Part shown: in pieces, positions 7,863-17,200 of the stretch
Layout: every line of letters starts with the position of its first letter
Position numbering within the stretch: position 1 is the stretch's first letter
Translations under genes and position numbers: made by a program
Assembly: GCA_003218975.1 (NCBI GenBank)
Contig: QHPD01000008.1
Span: 1-45,051, forward strand
Length of the DNA: 45,051 nucleotides
Source: Verrucomicrobiota bacterium
GTDB taxonomy: Bacteria > Verrucomicrobiota > Verrucomicrobiia > Chthoniobacterales > UBA10450
Reading direction: 5' to 3'
Notes under the pieces: generated by a model
The model's database searches: none
Told to the model about the DNA's origin: nothing
Seen by the model: only the letters and a program-made list of their open reading frames with translations

Positions 7863-8015
7863 AATAGCCAATTCCAGCTCCAGAAACGCCGTCAACTTCT
7901 CATCCGCTCGCACAACGAAACGTTTTCCGTCATCACGATACGCGTCAGCAATGAAGATTGTCCTCCCGCAAGAATCCACGGCTGATACGCAGCCCACGTC
8001 CAACCGGCTGTGATT
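7863..8015 (-). pseudogene. Copy of the VADxHRDDGKRFVVRADEKLTAFLELE repeat
   Basis: The minus strand encodes GCVSAVDSCGRTIFIADAYR then DDGKRFVVRADEKLTAFLEL. The segment before it (NHSRLDV) looks like a decayed NLSKAGWSW. The frame continues into the neighbouring terminator, so the protein end is not original. No ribosome binding site is seen. The rest of 7835-8244 holds no other gene. Confidence 0.55.
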
Positions 8016-8244
8016 CGCAGCCCCAAGGCAAATCACAAGTTCCTGAATAAAGATCAAAAAGAAGCTTGACACGATGATGCGAGATTAAGTAAAAGTATTG
8101 TCGACCGCGCGCCCACCCGACGTTTCAACGAATCTTCAGCCGCCCTGAAGACGTTCGTGGGGTTGGGTCTTCGCTGGGACACCCGTCTGGCGCGATCGCC
8201 TGGATCCAACTGGGCGGGAGAGGTTCAAAAAGGAAAGGTACATT

Positions 8245-11175
8245 ATGTCGCACGTTACGGGAACCGTGCAGCCAGTCTCGCCGGTCCTGAAAATAGGGCC
8301 CGATTTTGGGCCACCTACCAGTCCTAATACCTGGACCGTTAACTTCGCCTACACTCCTGCACCCACAGGGACCAAGTTGGTGATGCTGCATTTCACCGGC
8401 GCGAGTTTCCCCGCAACTAATCGGCTGGAAGTGGATTTGGGCTACGGCGGCGGTGAAATGGATGTATTCACTTCCGCTGATGGCACGGACTTTTGGACGC
8501 GCCCGATTAACGTTTATGCAGTCGGCGCCACGGTCACCATTCGCTATATCACCAACGGAGCGGCTACAGGAGGTGTTCAACTCGACCAATACGGCCGCGG
8601 CGAGCGGCATACCAAGGATCCTGACCCGCCATATGTCGATCCGAAGTTTGACAGCCTGTCCAACTGCGATCCCTTCCTTAACCCATCGGGTTATCAGCAA
8701 CCGGACTTCGCGACATTCTGGTTCTGCAGCAATCTGCCAAACTGGGAAAATACCGCTTGCATCAAGCCGCCCGGCGATATCCGCAACACCGTAGCGCCTG
8801 CCGTCGGAATGATTGTGCACGTGGACGCCAACAAGGTACTCGGGTTCGTTGTGTCCACTTGCAGTGTCACGCTGGTGAGCCCAGACACAATCGTTACCGC
8901 CGGCCACTGCATGACGGATCCGATTGAGGACGCCAAAAGCGCCTCGGTAATCTTCAACTATGCCACCGATTGCAACAACAATGTGCCTAACAATTACAAT
9001 GGGCGGTTCTTCAAGGTCAAGGAAGTCATCCGGCAGCGCTTCGCCGATGGCTCGGCTAACGATTACTGCCTGCTGCGCCTCAAACTGCCACCTGGCGGGC
9101 TCGGCATAACACCCGTTCCCATGCGGGCAGACATTCCTGCCGTCGGAGAGCAGATGTTCGGTATTCACCACCCTAATGGCTCGATAAAGAAGCTCTCGAT
9201 CCCACATCCCGGCTTTGCTACCGTCACTTCCAGCGGGGTTAATGGAATCGGAGTAAACTTGGACGTGTCTGGTGGAAGTTCCGGCTCTGGGCTTTTCGAT
9301 ACGGCAGGACGAATCACCGGCATACTCAGCAGTGGTGTCGCCTGCAGTCTGGGCTATTTCCCGATCGCCACAATGCAGCAGGATGTTGCTAGCCCTCCTG
9401 CAATCACACGCGATGTGATGTTGGTATTCGATCGCTCGGGCAGCATGTCATTGCCGGGAACCAGCGGCCAGCCAAAAATCGAGGAAGCTCGTGCTGCCGC
9501 TTCGCTCTTCGTGCAACTGGTTCATGCCGGCACAGGTAACCGTGTCGGTCTCGTTTCCTTTAGTACTACCCCAAGTTCGCCGGTGGACTTTCCACTGGCC
9601 GATGTCACGGTAGCCAACAAGAACACCTTAATCGGCCCTGCTCCGTTCACTGGAGGAATCGTCGGCGGGCTTATGCCAGGAGGATCGACCACTATTGGCG
9701 GCGGCCTTAATGCGGCGTATGGACAGTTGCCCGCGGGTGGCACCAATCCCCGTAATATCTTGCTGTTCACCGACGGACTGCAGAACACGCCGCCTATGGT
9801 AAATCCCACAGACTCCTTTCCAACTGACATTACCATCGACGCCATCGGTTACGGTACACCGGCCAGCATAGACGGCGCCATGCTTACCACGCTCGCCACC
9901 CAACACCGCGGGCAGTATGTTCTTGCCGACACAAATTTGAAGCTACAGAAATTCTTTGCGCTGGCGTTTGGCAACATCTTTGAAGCGGGATTGCTGATGG
10001 ATCCCGAGTTTGTGCTGGGTAGCGGCCAGACGACAGCAGCGCCGGTCCCCTTCAACGTCTGCGAGGAAGAAATCATCACCATCGTTGTTGGCTGGGATCT
10101 TCGCGATGCAGGATTGCGAATCGAACTGACCACGCCCTCAGGCGCTACTGTGACCAGCGGTTCGCCAGGTGTTCAATCGTCTGCCTCTCGCACATGGACT
10201 TTCCTGCGCGTTCCGTTGCCTCACGCAGGCGAACGCGATGGAACGTGGAAAGTCACCGTTTTCCGCGCGGGTGAGGTGGGTGAGTTTGCAGCGCCACTGC
10301 CCGAGGTGCGCTACTTCGTAACCGTGATCGTGAGCGGAGGCGCAGTTCTACGGCGCACGCCAGATAACGCCAAATACTACACCGGTGATGTCATCAATCC
10401 ACTTGTGGGATTGAGCTATCTCCAGGGAGGATTCCCCCCCAATGCCAAAGTGAAAGTGGCGGTCTCACGGCCCGATGCCAGTGTGGGTAACTTGCTGTCG
10501 CAAGAAAAACTGGGTCCCTCGGTCGTAATCGATGCGGACACGATTCCGCCGCGCCATGCCACGTTGATGGCAATCGAATCGCGCACCGGCAAGCCGGTCG
10601 TGGGCTATACGCAGCACACCTTTGACATGTACGGCGACATCATTCACACCGGGGCCTTCGAAACTGCGGGGCTCTTCGGCAATTCTTTCAAAGATCTGCT
10701 CACCGTCGAAGGGAACTACACTTTCCACTTCCAGGCCAGCTACGGCGATACCTGCACGGCGACGAGAGAACTACTCTGGTCGTTGCACGTGGAGCCCGGC
10801 ATTGATCCTTCAACCACGATTGTGACTACGGACGTCAGCGGAGGAAGGGGAACAATTACGCTGGTGCCGAAAGACAAGTACGGCAATAATCTCGGTCCGG
10901 GCAGAGGAGACGGACTTTCGGTTACCGGTGCGCCCGGGACAATCTTAACAGGGCCAGTCCGTGACAACGGCGACGGCTCCTATACTGCGCCTGTAAACTG
11001 GGATCCGGGCTCCGGTAACAGTCCGGGAGTGATCATTGGCCAACCCAGCCGTCCGCCGGTGGTTCTGCATGACCCCAAGCTGTCTGGGAGGGACCGCTGC
11101 AGGAAATGGAAGCTATTGTTCTGGCTTATGGCGCTGGTAGCGCTAGTTCTATTCCTGCTTTGGCTTTTGAAGTAA
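8245..11175 (+). CDS. Trypsin-like serine protease / VWA domain fusion with C-terminal membrane anchor, 976 aa
   Basis: The ATG at 8245 follows AAAGGAAAGG. Residues 1-120 form a beta-rich domain (TWTVNFAYTPAPTGTKLVML). Residues 185-385 are a chymotrypsin-fold protease with TAGHC (His221), NDYCLLRL (Asp273) and SGGSSGSGLF (Ser346), the V8/Glu-specific style of active site. Residues 390-580 are a VWA domain with an intact MIDAS: DRSGSM (D396, S398, S400), a GGSTTIGGG threonine and FTDG. Beta-sandwich segments follow, then a final transmembrane helix (WKLLFWLMALVALVLFLLWL, about 955-975). There is no N-terminal signal peptide, yet the protease part is rich in cysteines. A cofactor-dependent adhesive protease at the envelope is plausible. 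The topology and substrate are unknown. Neighbours give no clue. Confidence 0.85.
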   Translation: MSHVTGTVQPVSPVLKIGPDFGPPTSPNTWTVNFAYTPAPTGTKLVMLHFTGASFPATNRLEVDLGYGGGEMDVFTSADGTDFWTRPINVYAVGATVTIRYITNGAATGGVQLDQYGRGERHTKDPDPPYVDPKFDSLSNCDPFLNPSGYQQPDFATFWFCSNLPNWENTACIKPPGDIRNTVAPAVGMIVHVDANKVLGFVVSTCSVTLVSPDTIVTAGHCMTDPIEDAKSASVIFNYATDCNNNVPNNYNGRFFKVKEVIRQRFADGSANDYCLLRLKLPPGGLGITPVPMRADIPAVGEQMFGIHHPNGSIKKLSIPHPGFATVTSSGVNGIGVNLDVSGGSSGSGLFDTAGRITGILSSGVACSLGYFPIATMQQDVASPPAITRDVMLVFDRSGSMSLPGTSGQPKIEEARAAASLFVQLVHAGTGNRVGLVSFSTTPSSPVDFPLADVTVANKNTLIGPAPFTGGIVGGLMPGGSTTIGGGLNAAYGQLPAGGTNPRNILLFTDGLQNTPPMVNPTDSFPTDITIDAIGYGTPASIDGAMLTTLATQHRGQYVLADTNLKLQKFFALAFGNIFEAGLLMDPEFVLGSGQTTAAPVPFNVCEEEIITIVVGWDLRDAGLRIELTTPSGATVTSGSPGVQSSASRTWTFLRVPLPHAGERDGTWKVTVFRAGEVGEFAAPLPEVRYFVTVIVSGGAVLRRTPDNAKYYTGDVINPLVGLSYLQGGFPPNAKVKVAVSRPDASVGNLLSQEKLGPSVVIDADTIPPRHATLMAIESRTGKPVVGYTQHTFDMYGDIIHTGAFETAGLFGNSFKDLLTVEGNYTFHFQASYGDTCTATRELLWSLHVEPGIDPSTTIVTTDVSGGRGTITLVPKDKYGNNLGPGRGDGLSVTGAPGTILTGPVRDNGDGSYTAPVNWDPGSGNSPGVIIGQPSRPPVVLHDPKLSGRDRCRKWKLLFWLMALVALVLFLLWLLK

Positions 11176-11207
11176 GTGGTCACGGCTCTGAGTAACTTGG
11201 CTCTTGG

Positions 11208-11461
11208 ATGTTATTCAGGACCGCTTTCAAGATCTACCTCGCCCTCAAAGGACTGATTGCAAGCTCTACGGTTGCCCCTCTTCTTCCCGCCTGACTTTCA
11301 AGTTCAAGAAACGCAGTCAGTTTTTCATCCGCCTGCACAACGAAACGCTTGCCGTCGTCGCGATGAGTATCAGCAACGAAGATTGGTTGTCCCGAGAATT
11401 CACGGCTGAGACAGCCCCAACTCCAACCGGCTTTGCTGAGATTGTCAGCGATTATTTCCAA
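11208..11461 (-). pseudogene. Most complete copy of the NLSKAGWSW...RADEKLTAFLELE repeat
   Basis: From an ATG at 11461 the frame gives MEIIADNLSKAGWSWGCLSR, then PIFVADTHRDDGKRFVVQAD and EKLTAFLELES, ending after 75 codons at 11234. Beyond the stop, 11208-11230 still encodes AVLNNI, a decayed form of the QTVLNNQ end seen at 2276 and 3477. This shows that the repeat unit carries both motifs in the same order. It could be a short working gene, but lack of a ribosome binding site and frame damage favour a remnant. The rest of 11176-11565 is empty. Confidence 0.5.
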
Positions 11462-11565
11462 TACTTCACGCGCGGCGGAGCTGATTGATCACGCCGCCGC
11501 GCCTGGGTATTCTGCACTCTGAATGTGAGATCCTTCGCCGTCTATGTCGCTCAGGATGACAAGCA

Positions 11566-13740
11566 CTATCTTCCGCCGAAAAGTCTTCGGAATGATTTGA
11601 AGAAACGACCCGGGAAAGTTAATGCTTTCTGGGGAAGATTCGGCACCTGCTGTGCAAACGGCCATTGCTCGCCGCCATGCACCTGGCACGCGGTAGTTGG
11701 GACTTTGTCGCTGGGCAGGTCGATGTCGTAAGCTGTTCCGGCCGCCATGCAACCGGTGGTAGCGAGTTGATTGGAAATGGAACAGACCGTTGCGTGAGTG
11801 GTTGGCACGGTTGGTTCGAGCGGTTTAGCCGGATAATGGTCTGCCGCTTTGTTCATTACCTGTGTCCACACGGGTAAGGCGAGCGCGGCGCCGTAGCCGT
11901 GTGGAATAATCGTTGTCGGTTGATCGAATCCCACCCACACGCCGGAAGTCAGCGTACTCGTATAACCGAGGAACCAGGCATCTTTGTAATCGTTGGTCGT
12001 CCCAGTCTTTCCAGCAGCAGGTAATCTGAAGCCCAACGATGATCTCGCGCCAGCAGCGGTGCCGCGGGTGAGGACTTCCTCCATGAGCTGCGACGTCATC
12101 CAAGCCGCGCTCGGATCAAGCGCGGGCGCAGAGATATGCGCGGCGCGATAAATCGGTTTGTGCAGCTGGTCGTCGATCCGCTCAATGATGTAAGTCTGTT
12201 TGCGTACCCCAGAGTTTGGAAAAACCGAGTAAGCCGCAGTAAGATCTTTCAGGTTTGTCTCGAAGGAACCGATGTAAATCGCCGGCCCGTGCGGAACGTT
12301 TTGCGAAAGCCCGAGCGTGGTCGCGACTTCTTGCACTGAATCGAGTCCGGCGAATTGACCAACTCGCACACTCATGGTGTTGCGCGAATGGATGAGGCCG
12401 TAGGAGCAAGGCATGATGCCGCCGTAGGTGCCATCGGAATTTGCCGGCGACCAATTCCCGGCGCCGTCGATTTCGCCAGGTTGAATCGGCCCATCGCTGA
12501 TGGCACCTCCGGGGAGGAGTCCGTGAGTAAACGCGATCGCGTAAACGAATGGCTTAAAGGCCGAGCCCAGCTGCCGATTAGTCGGAGCGAGCGCGCGATT
12601 GAATTTGCTTTGCGCGTAATCCCGTCCACCGACCAGCGCGCGAATCCCGCCGCTTTCATTGTCAATCACCACGACCGCCCCTTCTAAATACGGCATGGAC
12701 GAATCGCCTTCTCCGTTCTCGGGTGGATGATAATTCGCTTTCAGCGGATGATGAAAATTGGATTGATGCTCGATCTTCGTGAGCTGCGTCTCCAGCGCCT
12801 GCTGCGCGGCGTTTTGCACCGCCGGATCGAGCGTTGTGTAAATCGAGAGTCCGCCGTTGTCGATCTGGTCCTGCGTCAACAACTGGTTCAAATCGCGTTG
12901 CACCGCGTCCATCGCGTAATTTTCTTGGATGAAAGGCAAACGCTTTGGATGTGCGGCAATTTTTGTTCTTTTCGCCTCCTCGGCCTGCGCCGGCGAAATC
13001 CTTTTCAACGCCACCATGCGATCCAGCACCGCGTTGCGCTGCATCGCCGCACCTTCGGGGTTTCTTAGCGGCGAAAACCGATTCGGACTTCGGATCAATC
13101 CGGCGAGGAGCGCAGCCTCGGAGAGATTCAACTTCGATGCACTTTTGCCGAAATAAAGTTGCGAGGCCGTTTCAACTCCGTAACAGCCGGTGCCGAAATA
13201 GATTCGATTTACATAAAGTTCGAGAATCTGCTGCTTGGTGAATTGATGCTCAATTCGGAACGCGACCATTGCTTCGAGCAACTTTCGACTGAGGGTGCGG
13301 CCACCCAACGGAAGACTATTGCGGGCCAGCTGCTGGGTGATGCTGCTGGCGCCCTCTCTGGCGGACCCGCTCAGAACATCGTGGGCGAGGGCCCGGAGAA
13401 TTCCCCGCCAATCGATCCCTTTGTGTTCGTAGAAGCGCGCGTCTTCACGCGTCAGCACTGCCTCAATGAACAGCGGTGAAACTTCGCTGAGCGAGACTTT
13501 CAGACGGTTCGCGCCGGCAAGACGACTGTAGATTTTTCCATCGACATCATAAACGGTGTTCCGCTCCGGCATTTCGCCGACCTTCTTCATGTCGAACGTC
13601 TGCGCCCACGCTCCATAAAAGAGAAAGATCACCACGCCGCTGCCCGCGACAATTGCCGCCAACGTGATCTTCCAGCCGTAGCGGAAAAGAGGATGCCCGC
13701 TTTTCTTTTTTCCGGACCGGAGACGGGCAAAAAGTTTCAT
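11566..13740 (-). CDS. Penicillin-binding protein 1A: bifunctional transglycosylase/transpeptidase
   Basis: A 724-residue class A PBP that polymerises lipid II glycan strands and cross-links the peptides at the outer face of the inner membrane. Residues 1-20 are a basic cytoplasmic tail and about 25-45 a membrane anchor (ITLAAIVAGSGVVIFLFYGA). The GT51 domain has the catalytic Glu in TREDARFYEHKG (E99) and the ITQQLARN motif. The transpeptidase domain shows SAFK (S393, K396), SRN (452-454) and KTGTTND (578-583), all intact. Length is normal for the family. The C-terminus has four cysteines in ATVCSIS...TTGCMAAG...TTACQVHG. It is monocistronic by context. Confidence 0.95.
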   Translation of the reverse strand: MKLFARLRSGKKKSGHPLFRYGWKITLAAIVAGSGVVIFLFYGAWAQTFDMKKVGEMPERNTVYDVDGKIYSRLAGANRLKVSLSEVSPLFIEAVLTREDARFYEHKGIDWRGILRALAHDVLSGSAREGASSITQQLARNSLPLGGRTLSRKLLEAMVAFRIEHQFTKQQILELYVNRIYFGTGCYGVETASQLYFGKSASKLNLSEAALLAGLIRSPNRFSPLRNPEGAAMQRNAVLDRMVALKRISPAQAEEAKRTKIAAHPKRLPFIQENYAMDAVQRDLNQLLTQDQIDNGGLSIYTTLDPAVQNAAQQALETQLTKIEHQSNFHHPLKANYHPPENGEGDSSMPYLEGAVVVIDNESGGIRALVGGRDYAQSKFNRALAPTNRQLGSAFKPFVYAIAFTHGLLPGGAISDGPIQPGEIDGAGNWSPANSDGTYGGIMPCSYGLIHSRNTMSVRVGQFAGLDSVQEVATTLGLSQNVPHGPAIYIGSFETNLKDLTAAYSVFPNSGVRKQTYIIERIDDQLHKPIYRAAHISAPALDPSAAWMTSQLMEEVLTRGTAAGARSSLGFRLPAAGKTGTTNDYKDAWFLGYTSTLTSGVWVGFDQPTTIIPHGYGAALALPVWTQVMNKAADHYPAKPLEPTVPTTHATVCSISNQLATTGCMAAGTAYDIDLPSDKVPTTACQVHGGEQWPFAQQVPNLPQKALTFPGRFFKSFRRLFGGR

Positions 13741-13856
13741 CGCTCAGAAGCAAGACAATCTAGCCACACATTGCGTTGCGCGAAAGTAACCGATCCCGCG
13801 CGGATGTGTTTCGATGAAACGAATGCGACCAATGGGTCGCCTGCAGGTTCGATTAC

Positions 13857-13884
13857 AGGGGAAGCTGACAGCTTCCCCTACAGA
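13857..13884. repeat. Hairpin repeat ending in CTACA
   Basis: AGGGGAAGCTG, one base, then CAGCTTCCCCT is a perfect inverted repeat followed by ACAG. A second CCCTACAAATTCTACAAATT lies just right of it and contains the stop codon of the gene at 13901. It belongs to the CTACA hairpin family found throughout the window. Confidence 0.65.
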
Positions 13885-13900
13885 TTTTCCCCTACAAATT

Positions 13901-14236
13901 CTACAAATTCAGCTTCACTACGCCCTCGTGCTGTTCGGTTGCGCAGGGCGCATTGGTAGGAACCTCGGTCGCGGCGTCGCTCGGCTGAACAAGCTTGTTG
14001 TCGATCAAATATTGCTCAACTTCCTCCCCGCTCACGTCGGCGAGCATTTGCCCGTTGATTTCAACACATGGCGAAAGCGGCTGTCCGCTCTTGGTCTCCA
14101 TCTCCCACCGAAACGCCGGATTCTGAATAATGTCTTTCTCCGTGTAAGGCAGATTGTATTTCGCGAGAACGGCGCGCACGCCGGCGCTCCAGCCACAATA
14201 GGTCTTAAGATAGGCGGTAATTTCAGGGGTTTGCAT
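13901..14236 (-). CDS. Glutaredoxin-like protein, 111 aa
   Basis: The start at 14236 (MQTPEITAYLKTYCGWSAGV) is chosen over an upstream ATG eight codons earlier because it matches the family. The redox motif is CGWS (C14), a monothiol-type active site. The thioredoxin fold continues with YNLPYTEKDIIQNPAF, the cis-Pro region LSPCVEINGQ and a DVSGEEVEQYL helix. The C-terminus (NAPCATEQHEGVVKLNL) extends past the fold. Likely a cytoplasmic thiol-disulfide protein. The stop TAG lies in repeat-derived sequence. Confidence 0.8.
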   Translation of the reverse strand: MQTPEITAYLKTYCGWSAGVRAVLAKYNLPYTEKDIIQNPAFRWEMETKSGQPLSPCVEINGQMLADVSGEEVEQYLIDNKLVQPSDAATEVPTNAPCATEQHEGVVKLNL

Positions 14237-14284
14237 CCGAGGAATATACCACAACTTCAAAAGTTGTAACGCCGAAACGGCCTG

Positions 14285-14307
14285 GGCGCGGTGCGCCTAC
14301 CCTACAA
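14285..14307. repeat. Hairpin repeat ending in CTACAA
   Basis: GGCGC, loop GGT, GCGCC, then TACCCTACAA. It lies in the gap between the CsbD gene and the glutaredoxin gene. Confidence 0.5.
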
Positions 14308-14315
14308 GCGCTGCT

Positions 14316-14501
14316 TTACAGGCTCTCGATTTCTCTTCGCAAATCCTCCTTCGTTTTGCCGAGTTTTTGTTGAAGTCGTCCAAGCAACTCATCCTCTTTG
14401 CCTTCAGTAAATACGAGGTCGTCATCGCTCAGCTGCGCATATTTCTGTTTCAGTTTTCCTTTCACTTCATTCCAACTGCCTTTGAATTCCAGTTTCGTCA
14501 T
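14316..14501 (-). CDS. CsbD-like stress protein, 61 aa
   Basis: The sequence [20 protein letters not shown], then [20 protein letters not shown] and [18 protein letters not shown] is the standard CsbD layout: a conserved GxWNExKGKxKQK start, the DDDL...GKxDELxGxLQ core and a helical end. The length is typical. The frame is open upstream, but the family match places the start at 14501. CsbD proteins are small soluble general-stress proteins of unknown mechanism. It is divergent from the oxidoreductase at 14618. Confidence 0.85.
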   Translation of the reverse strand: MTKLEFKGSWNEVKGKLKQKYAQLSDDDLVFTEGKEDELLGRLQQKLGKTKEDLRREIESL

Positions 14502-14617
14502 AATAAATATTTCGCGCGCCGACGCGGGATCAGTTGCCTCTCGCGATACACGCCGATGCACGCGCGCGATGATTCCCGCCCGAAATCCTTTTGTAGGGAA
14601 ACAAACGAGGGAATGCC

Positions 14618-15715
14618 ATGAATAAGAAAATTCGTTATGCCGTTGTCGGACTGGGACACATCGCACAGACCGCCGTGCTGCCTGCATTTGAGCACGCGGA
14701 AAATTCGGAGCTGGCAGCGCTCGTGACCGGAAATCCCGAAAAGGACCGGGAACTGAGCGAGCGCTACGGCGTAAAAGCATATACCTATGACGACCTGGAA
14801 GACGCGCTCGACGCGGAACAAGTCGATGCCGTCTATATCGCTACGCCTAATATTCTCCACCGGGAACATACCGAGCGGACGGCACGTGCCGGTGCCCACG
14901 TCCTTTGCGAAAAACCAATGGCCACTACCGAGGAAGATTGCCGGGCCATGATGCGCGCGGCGGAGCAGAATAACGTAAAATTGATGATCGCGTATCGTCT
15001 CCATTTCAACGACGCAAACCTGCGCGCCGTGGAACTCGCGCGATCGGGAGAACTGGGTGAACTCCGATATTTTGGCTCATTATTTGGATTGCAGGTGAAG
15101 GCCGGTAACATTCGCGTCCGCAAAGATCTCGGCGGCGGGACGCTTTATGACATCGGCATCTACTGCATCAATGCCGCCCGCTACTTATTCCGCGACGAAC
15201 CGATTGAAGTCGTCGGCCTCACAATGAATAACGGCGAAGAGCGTTTTGCCGAAGTCGAGGAAATGACCGGCGCACTCCTGCGCTTCCCAGACGAGCGGCT
15301 GGCGATGTTCACGTGCAGTTTCGGCTCTGCCGATGTTGCCCAATACGATCTGATCGGCACGAAGGGCAGGCTGCGATTGGAGAACGCTTACGAATATCTC
15401 GGCGAATTGAAATGCGTCACCACGATCGATGGCAAAACCACGGAAAAAATCTTCAAGCCAGGCGACCAATTCGCTCCGGAGCTAATTTATTTCTCCAATT
15501 GTATCCTGAATGATCGAGCGCCCGAGCCTTCGGATAAGGAAGGACTAGCCGACGTGCGGGTAATTAACGCGATTTACGAATCAGCAAAAACTGGACAGTT
15601 GAAGCGCATTGAGCCTGTTCCAAAGCAACGCCGGCCTGAGCGCGAAATGGAGATCAAGCGGCCGCCGGTGAAGGAGCCCGAGCTTGTCGGAGCAGCCGCT
15701 GCGCGCTCGGGATAA
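14618..15715 (+). CDS. Gfo/Idh/MocA family NAD(P)-dependent sugar oxidoreductase, 365 aa
   Basis: Residues 1-120 form a Rossmann domain ([20 protein letters not shown]) with the family's EKP motif (CEKPM, 98-100). Residues 125-330 are the GFO/IDH alpha/beta substrate domain with [20 protein letters not shown], which holds the usual active-site Asp and the H-to-C position. The C-terminus is a charged Pro-rich tail ([18 protein letters not shown]). The likely reaction is oxidation or reduction of a hexose or pyranoside, as in glucose-fructose oxidoreductase relatives; the substrate is not readable. It ends eight bases before the monooxygenase remnant at 15723, suggesting a former operon. Confidence 0.85.
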   Translation: MNKKIRYAVVGLGHIAQTAVLPAFEHAENSELAALVTGNPEKDRELSERYGVKAYTYDDLEDALDAEQVDAVYIATPNILHREHTERTARAGAHVLCEKPMATTEEDCRAMMRAAEQNNVKLMIAYRLHFNDANLRAVELARSGELGELRYFGSLFGLQVKAGNIRVRKDLGGGTLYDIGIYCINAARYLFRDEPIEVVGLTMNNGEERFAEVEEMTGALLRFPDERLAMFTCSFGSADVAQYDLIGTKGRLRLENAYEYLGELKCVTTIDGKTTEKIFKPGDQFAPELIYFSNCILNDRAPEPSDKEGLADVRVINAIYESAKTGQLKRIEPVPKQRRPEREMEIKRPPVKEPELVGAAAARSG

Positions 15716-15722
15716 TGGCGGC

Positions 15723-16910
15723 ATGGATCCATTTCGGGAACGCACACTAGTTCTTAGCGACGGAAAAGAATTCGTTAATGGACAAACCCTTCCACTCATC
15801 GCCGGCGCCGGACCTGTCGGCCTTGGTGCAGCTCTCTATCTTGCGCAAGCGGCATTGCCACGCGCATCATTGATGTTGCTGAAAAATCGTCGCAGGAGTC
15901 GAGAGCATTGGCCGTTAATCCGCGAACGCTGGAGATCCTTGAACCAACTGGTGTCACTGAGAAGATGCTGGCGCTGGGCTTGCCCTTCCGCGGTGTTCGT
16001 TTCTCGCAACGTGGCAAGCCGGCGCGGGAGCTTTTATTCAAAGGCCAGGTGCATCACAAGTATCCATTCATTTTGGGACTGTCGCAGGCAACAACCGAAC
16101 GACTGCTCGCCGTGGCTTTCGAAAATGCAGGCGGCAAAATCGAGCGCGGGGTCGAACTGATCGGGTGTCGCAACGAAGCCAAAACCGTTTTGACTGAACT
16201 AAGACATTGCTCCGATAATTCCCGCGAAACGGTATTCGCATCGTGGATATTGGCAGCCGACGGCGCGCATAGCACAGCGCGAAAGACATTGAATGTCGAT
16301 TTTCCGGGAAGCAGCTTCGAAAAACCATGGCATCTGGCCGACCTGCCGCTCTCAACGCCATTTGAGGAAGATTTGGGTCACGTCCTTTTTCTCGACGGCA
16401 ATCGATTCATCTTCTTCATACGCGTCATTGACGACATCACCGAACCGCCCAAACAAAATCCGATTTGGCGAGTCATAAGCCCGCAGGAAAATACTTTGGA
16501 AGAAATCGCAGACGTCGAACCCGCTGGCGCGCCCATTTGGAAATCTGCATTCCATATTTCCCACCGCATCAATCGGCAGTTCCAGGTGGGCAACGTTTTC
16601 TTCGCTGGCGATGCAGCGCATATTCATTCGCCAATCGGCGCGCGCGGAATGAATTTGGGGTTGGAAGATGCAAACATTTTCAGCCGGCTCGTTACTTCCC
16701 GCCAAATGCGACGCTACGAAGATTTAAGAAAGACTGTGGATAAAGGCGTCGTGAAAAAAAATCGAACTGTTGTCGCGAATCGTCCTTGGAGAAACAGCAA
16801 CGAAGCGCCTCATATGCTCGGCGCTATTGAACTGGCTCGTGCGAATTCCGCTGTTGCGCCGGCAATTTCTGAAAACTGTTACCGGCCTGGATCATTCTGT
16901 TGAATTTTAG
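15723..16910 (+). pseudogene. FAD-dependent monooxygenase (PheA/TfdB type) with two frameshifts
   Basis: The first frame begins MDPFRERTLVLSDGKEFVNG and reaches the FAD Rossmann motif GAGPVGLGAALYLA. Near 15845 the family sequence shifts frame to SGIATRIIDVAEKSSQESRA and runs through RALAVNPRTLEILEPTGVTE, the FAD-binding GDAAHIHSPIGARGMNLGLE and LEDANIF. At the run of eight A bases (16754-16761) it shifts again, and the new frame gives KIELLSRIVLG, then RIPLLRRQFLKTVTGLDHSV and a TAG at 16908-16910. Two independent shifts suggest a decaying gene; the A-run one could be a sequencing error. The intact enzyme would hydroxylate an aromatic or related substrate using NAD(P)H. Confidence 0.8.
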
Positions 16911-16975
16911 CCGCCGTGTCCCGGAAAGTGCGCGCGGCATGCCCATCAGATGCGAACTAGCTAAAAAGAAAAAAA

Positions 16976-17122
16976 ATGCGCTTCATTTTACTTTTGATCC
17001 TGATCCTGCTGCTGATCGCCGCGCTGCCGACGTGGCCCTACAGCGGGGGCTGGGGCTATTATCCCAGCGGCGGTTTGGGTCTCATTCTGCTGATTGTACT
17101 GCTTATCATCTTGCTTCGATAG
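16976..17122 (+). CDS. DUF3309-family small membrane peptide, 48 aa
   Basis: The peptide is MRFILLLILILLLIAALPTW, then PYSGGWGYYPSGGLGLILLI and VLLIILLR. The hydrophobic first helix, the LPTWPYSxGWGYxPSGGLG core and the second hydrophobic helix are the pattern of the DUF3309 family of short two-helix membrane proteins common in soil bacteria. Function unknown. The upstream AAAGAAAAAA is a weak ribosome binding site. The frame is too short to be picked up by length cut-offs, but the motif match is clear. Confidence 0.8.
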   Translation: MRFILLLILILLLIAALPTWPYSGGWGYYPSGGLGLILLIVLLIILLR

Positions 17123-17200
17123 GGATCCACGGATAATGGACCTTTCGGCGCGCTTCCTTTGGGCTTCCTCAGGACAAGCTAAGCCGGCGTCGTACCAAAA

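Noticed and set aside
8125-9207. A 360-codon open frame on the minus strand
   Set aside because: It lies antisense to the start of the protease-VWA gene, whose motifs and ribosome binding site are clear. Its own sequence has no family motifs or signal.
8245-13740. The protease-VWA gene as part of a defence or conflict operon
   Set aside because: Neighbours are a Tyr-rich exported peptide, repeat debris and PBP1A on the other strand. No ATPase, nuclease or MoxR-type partner is adjacent.
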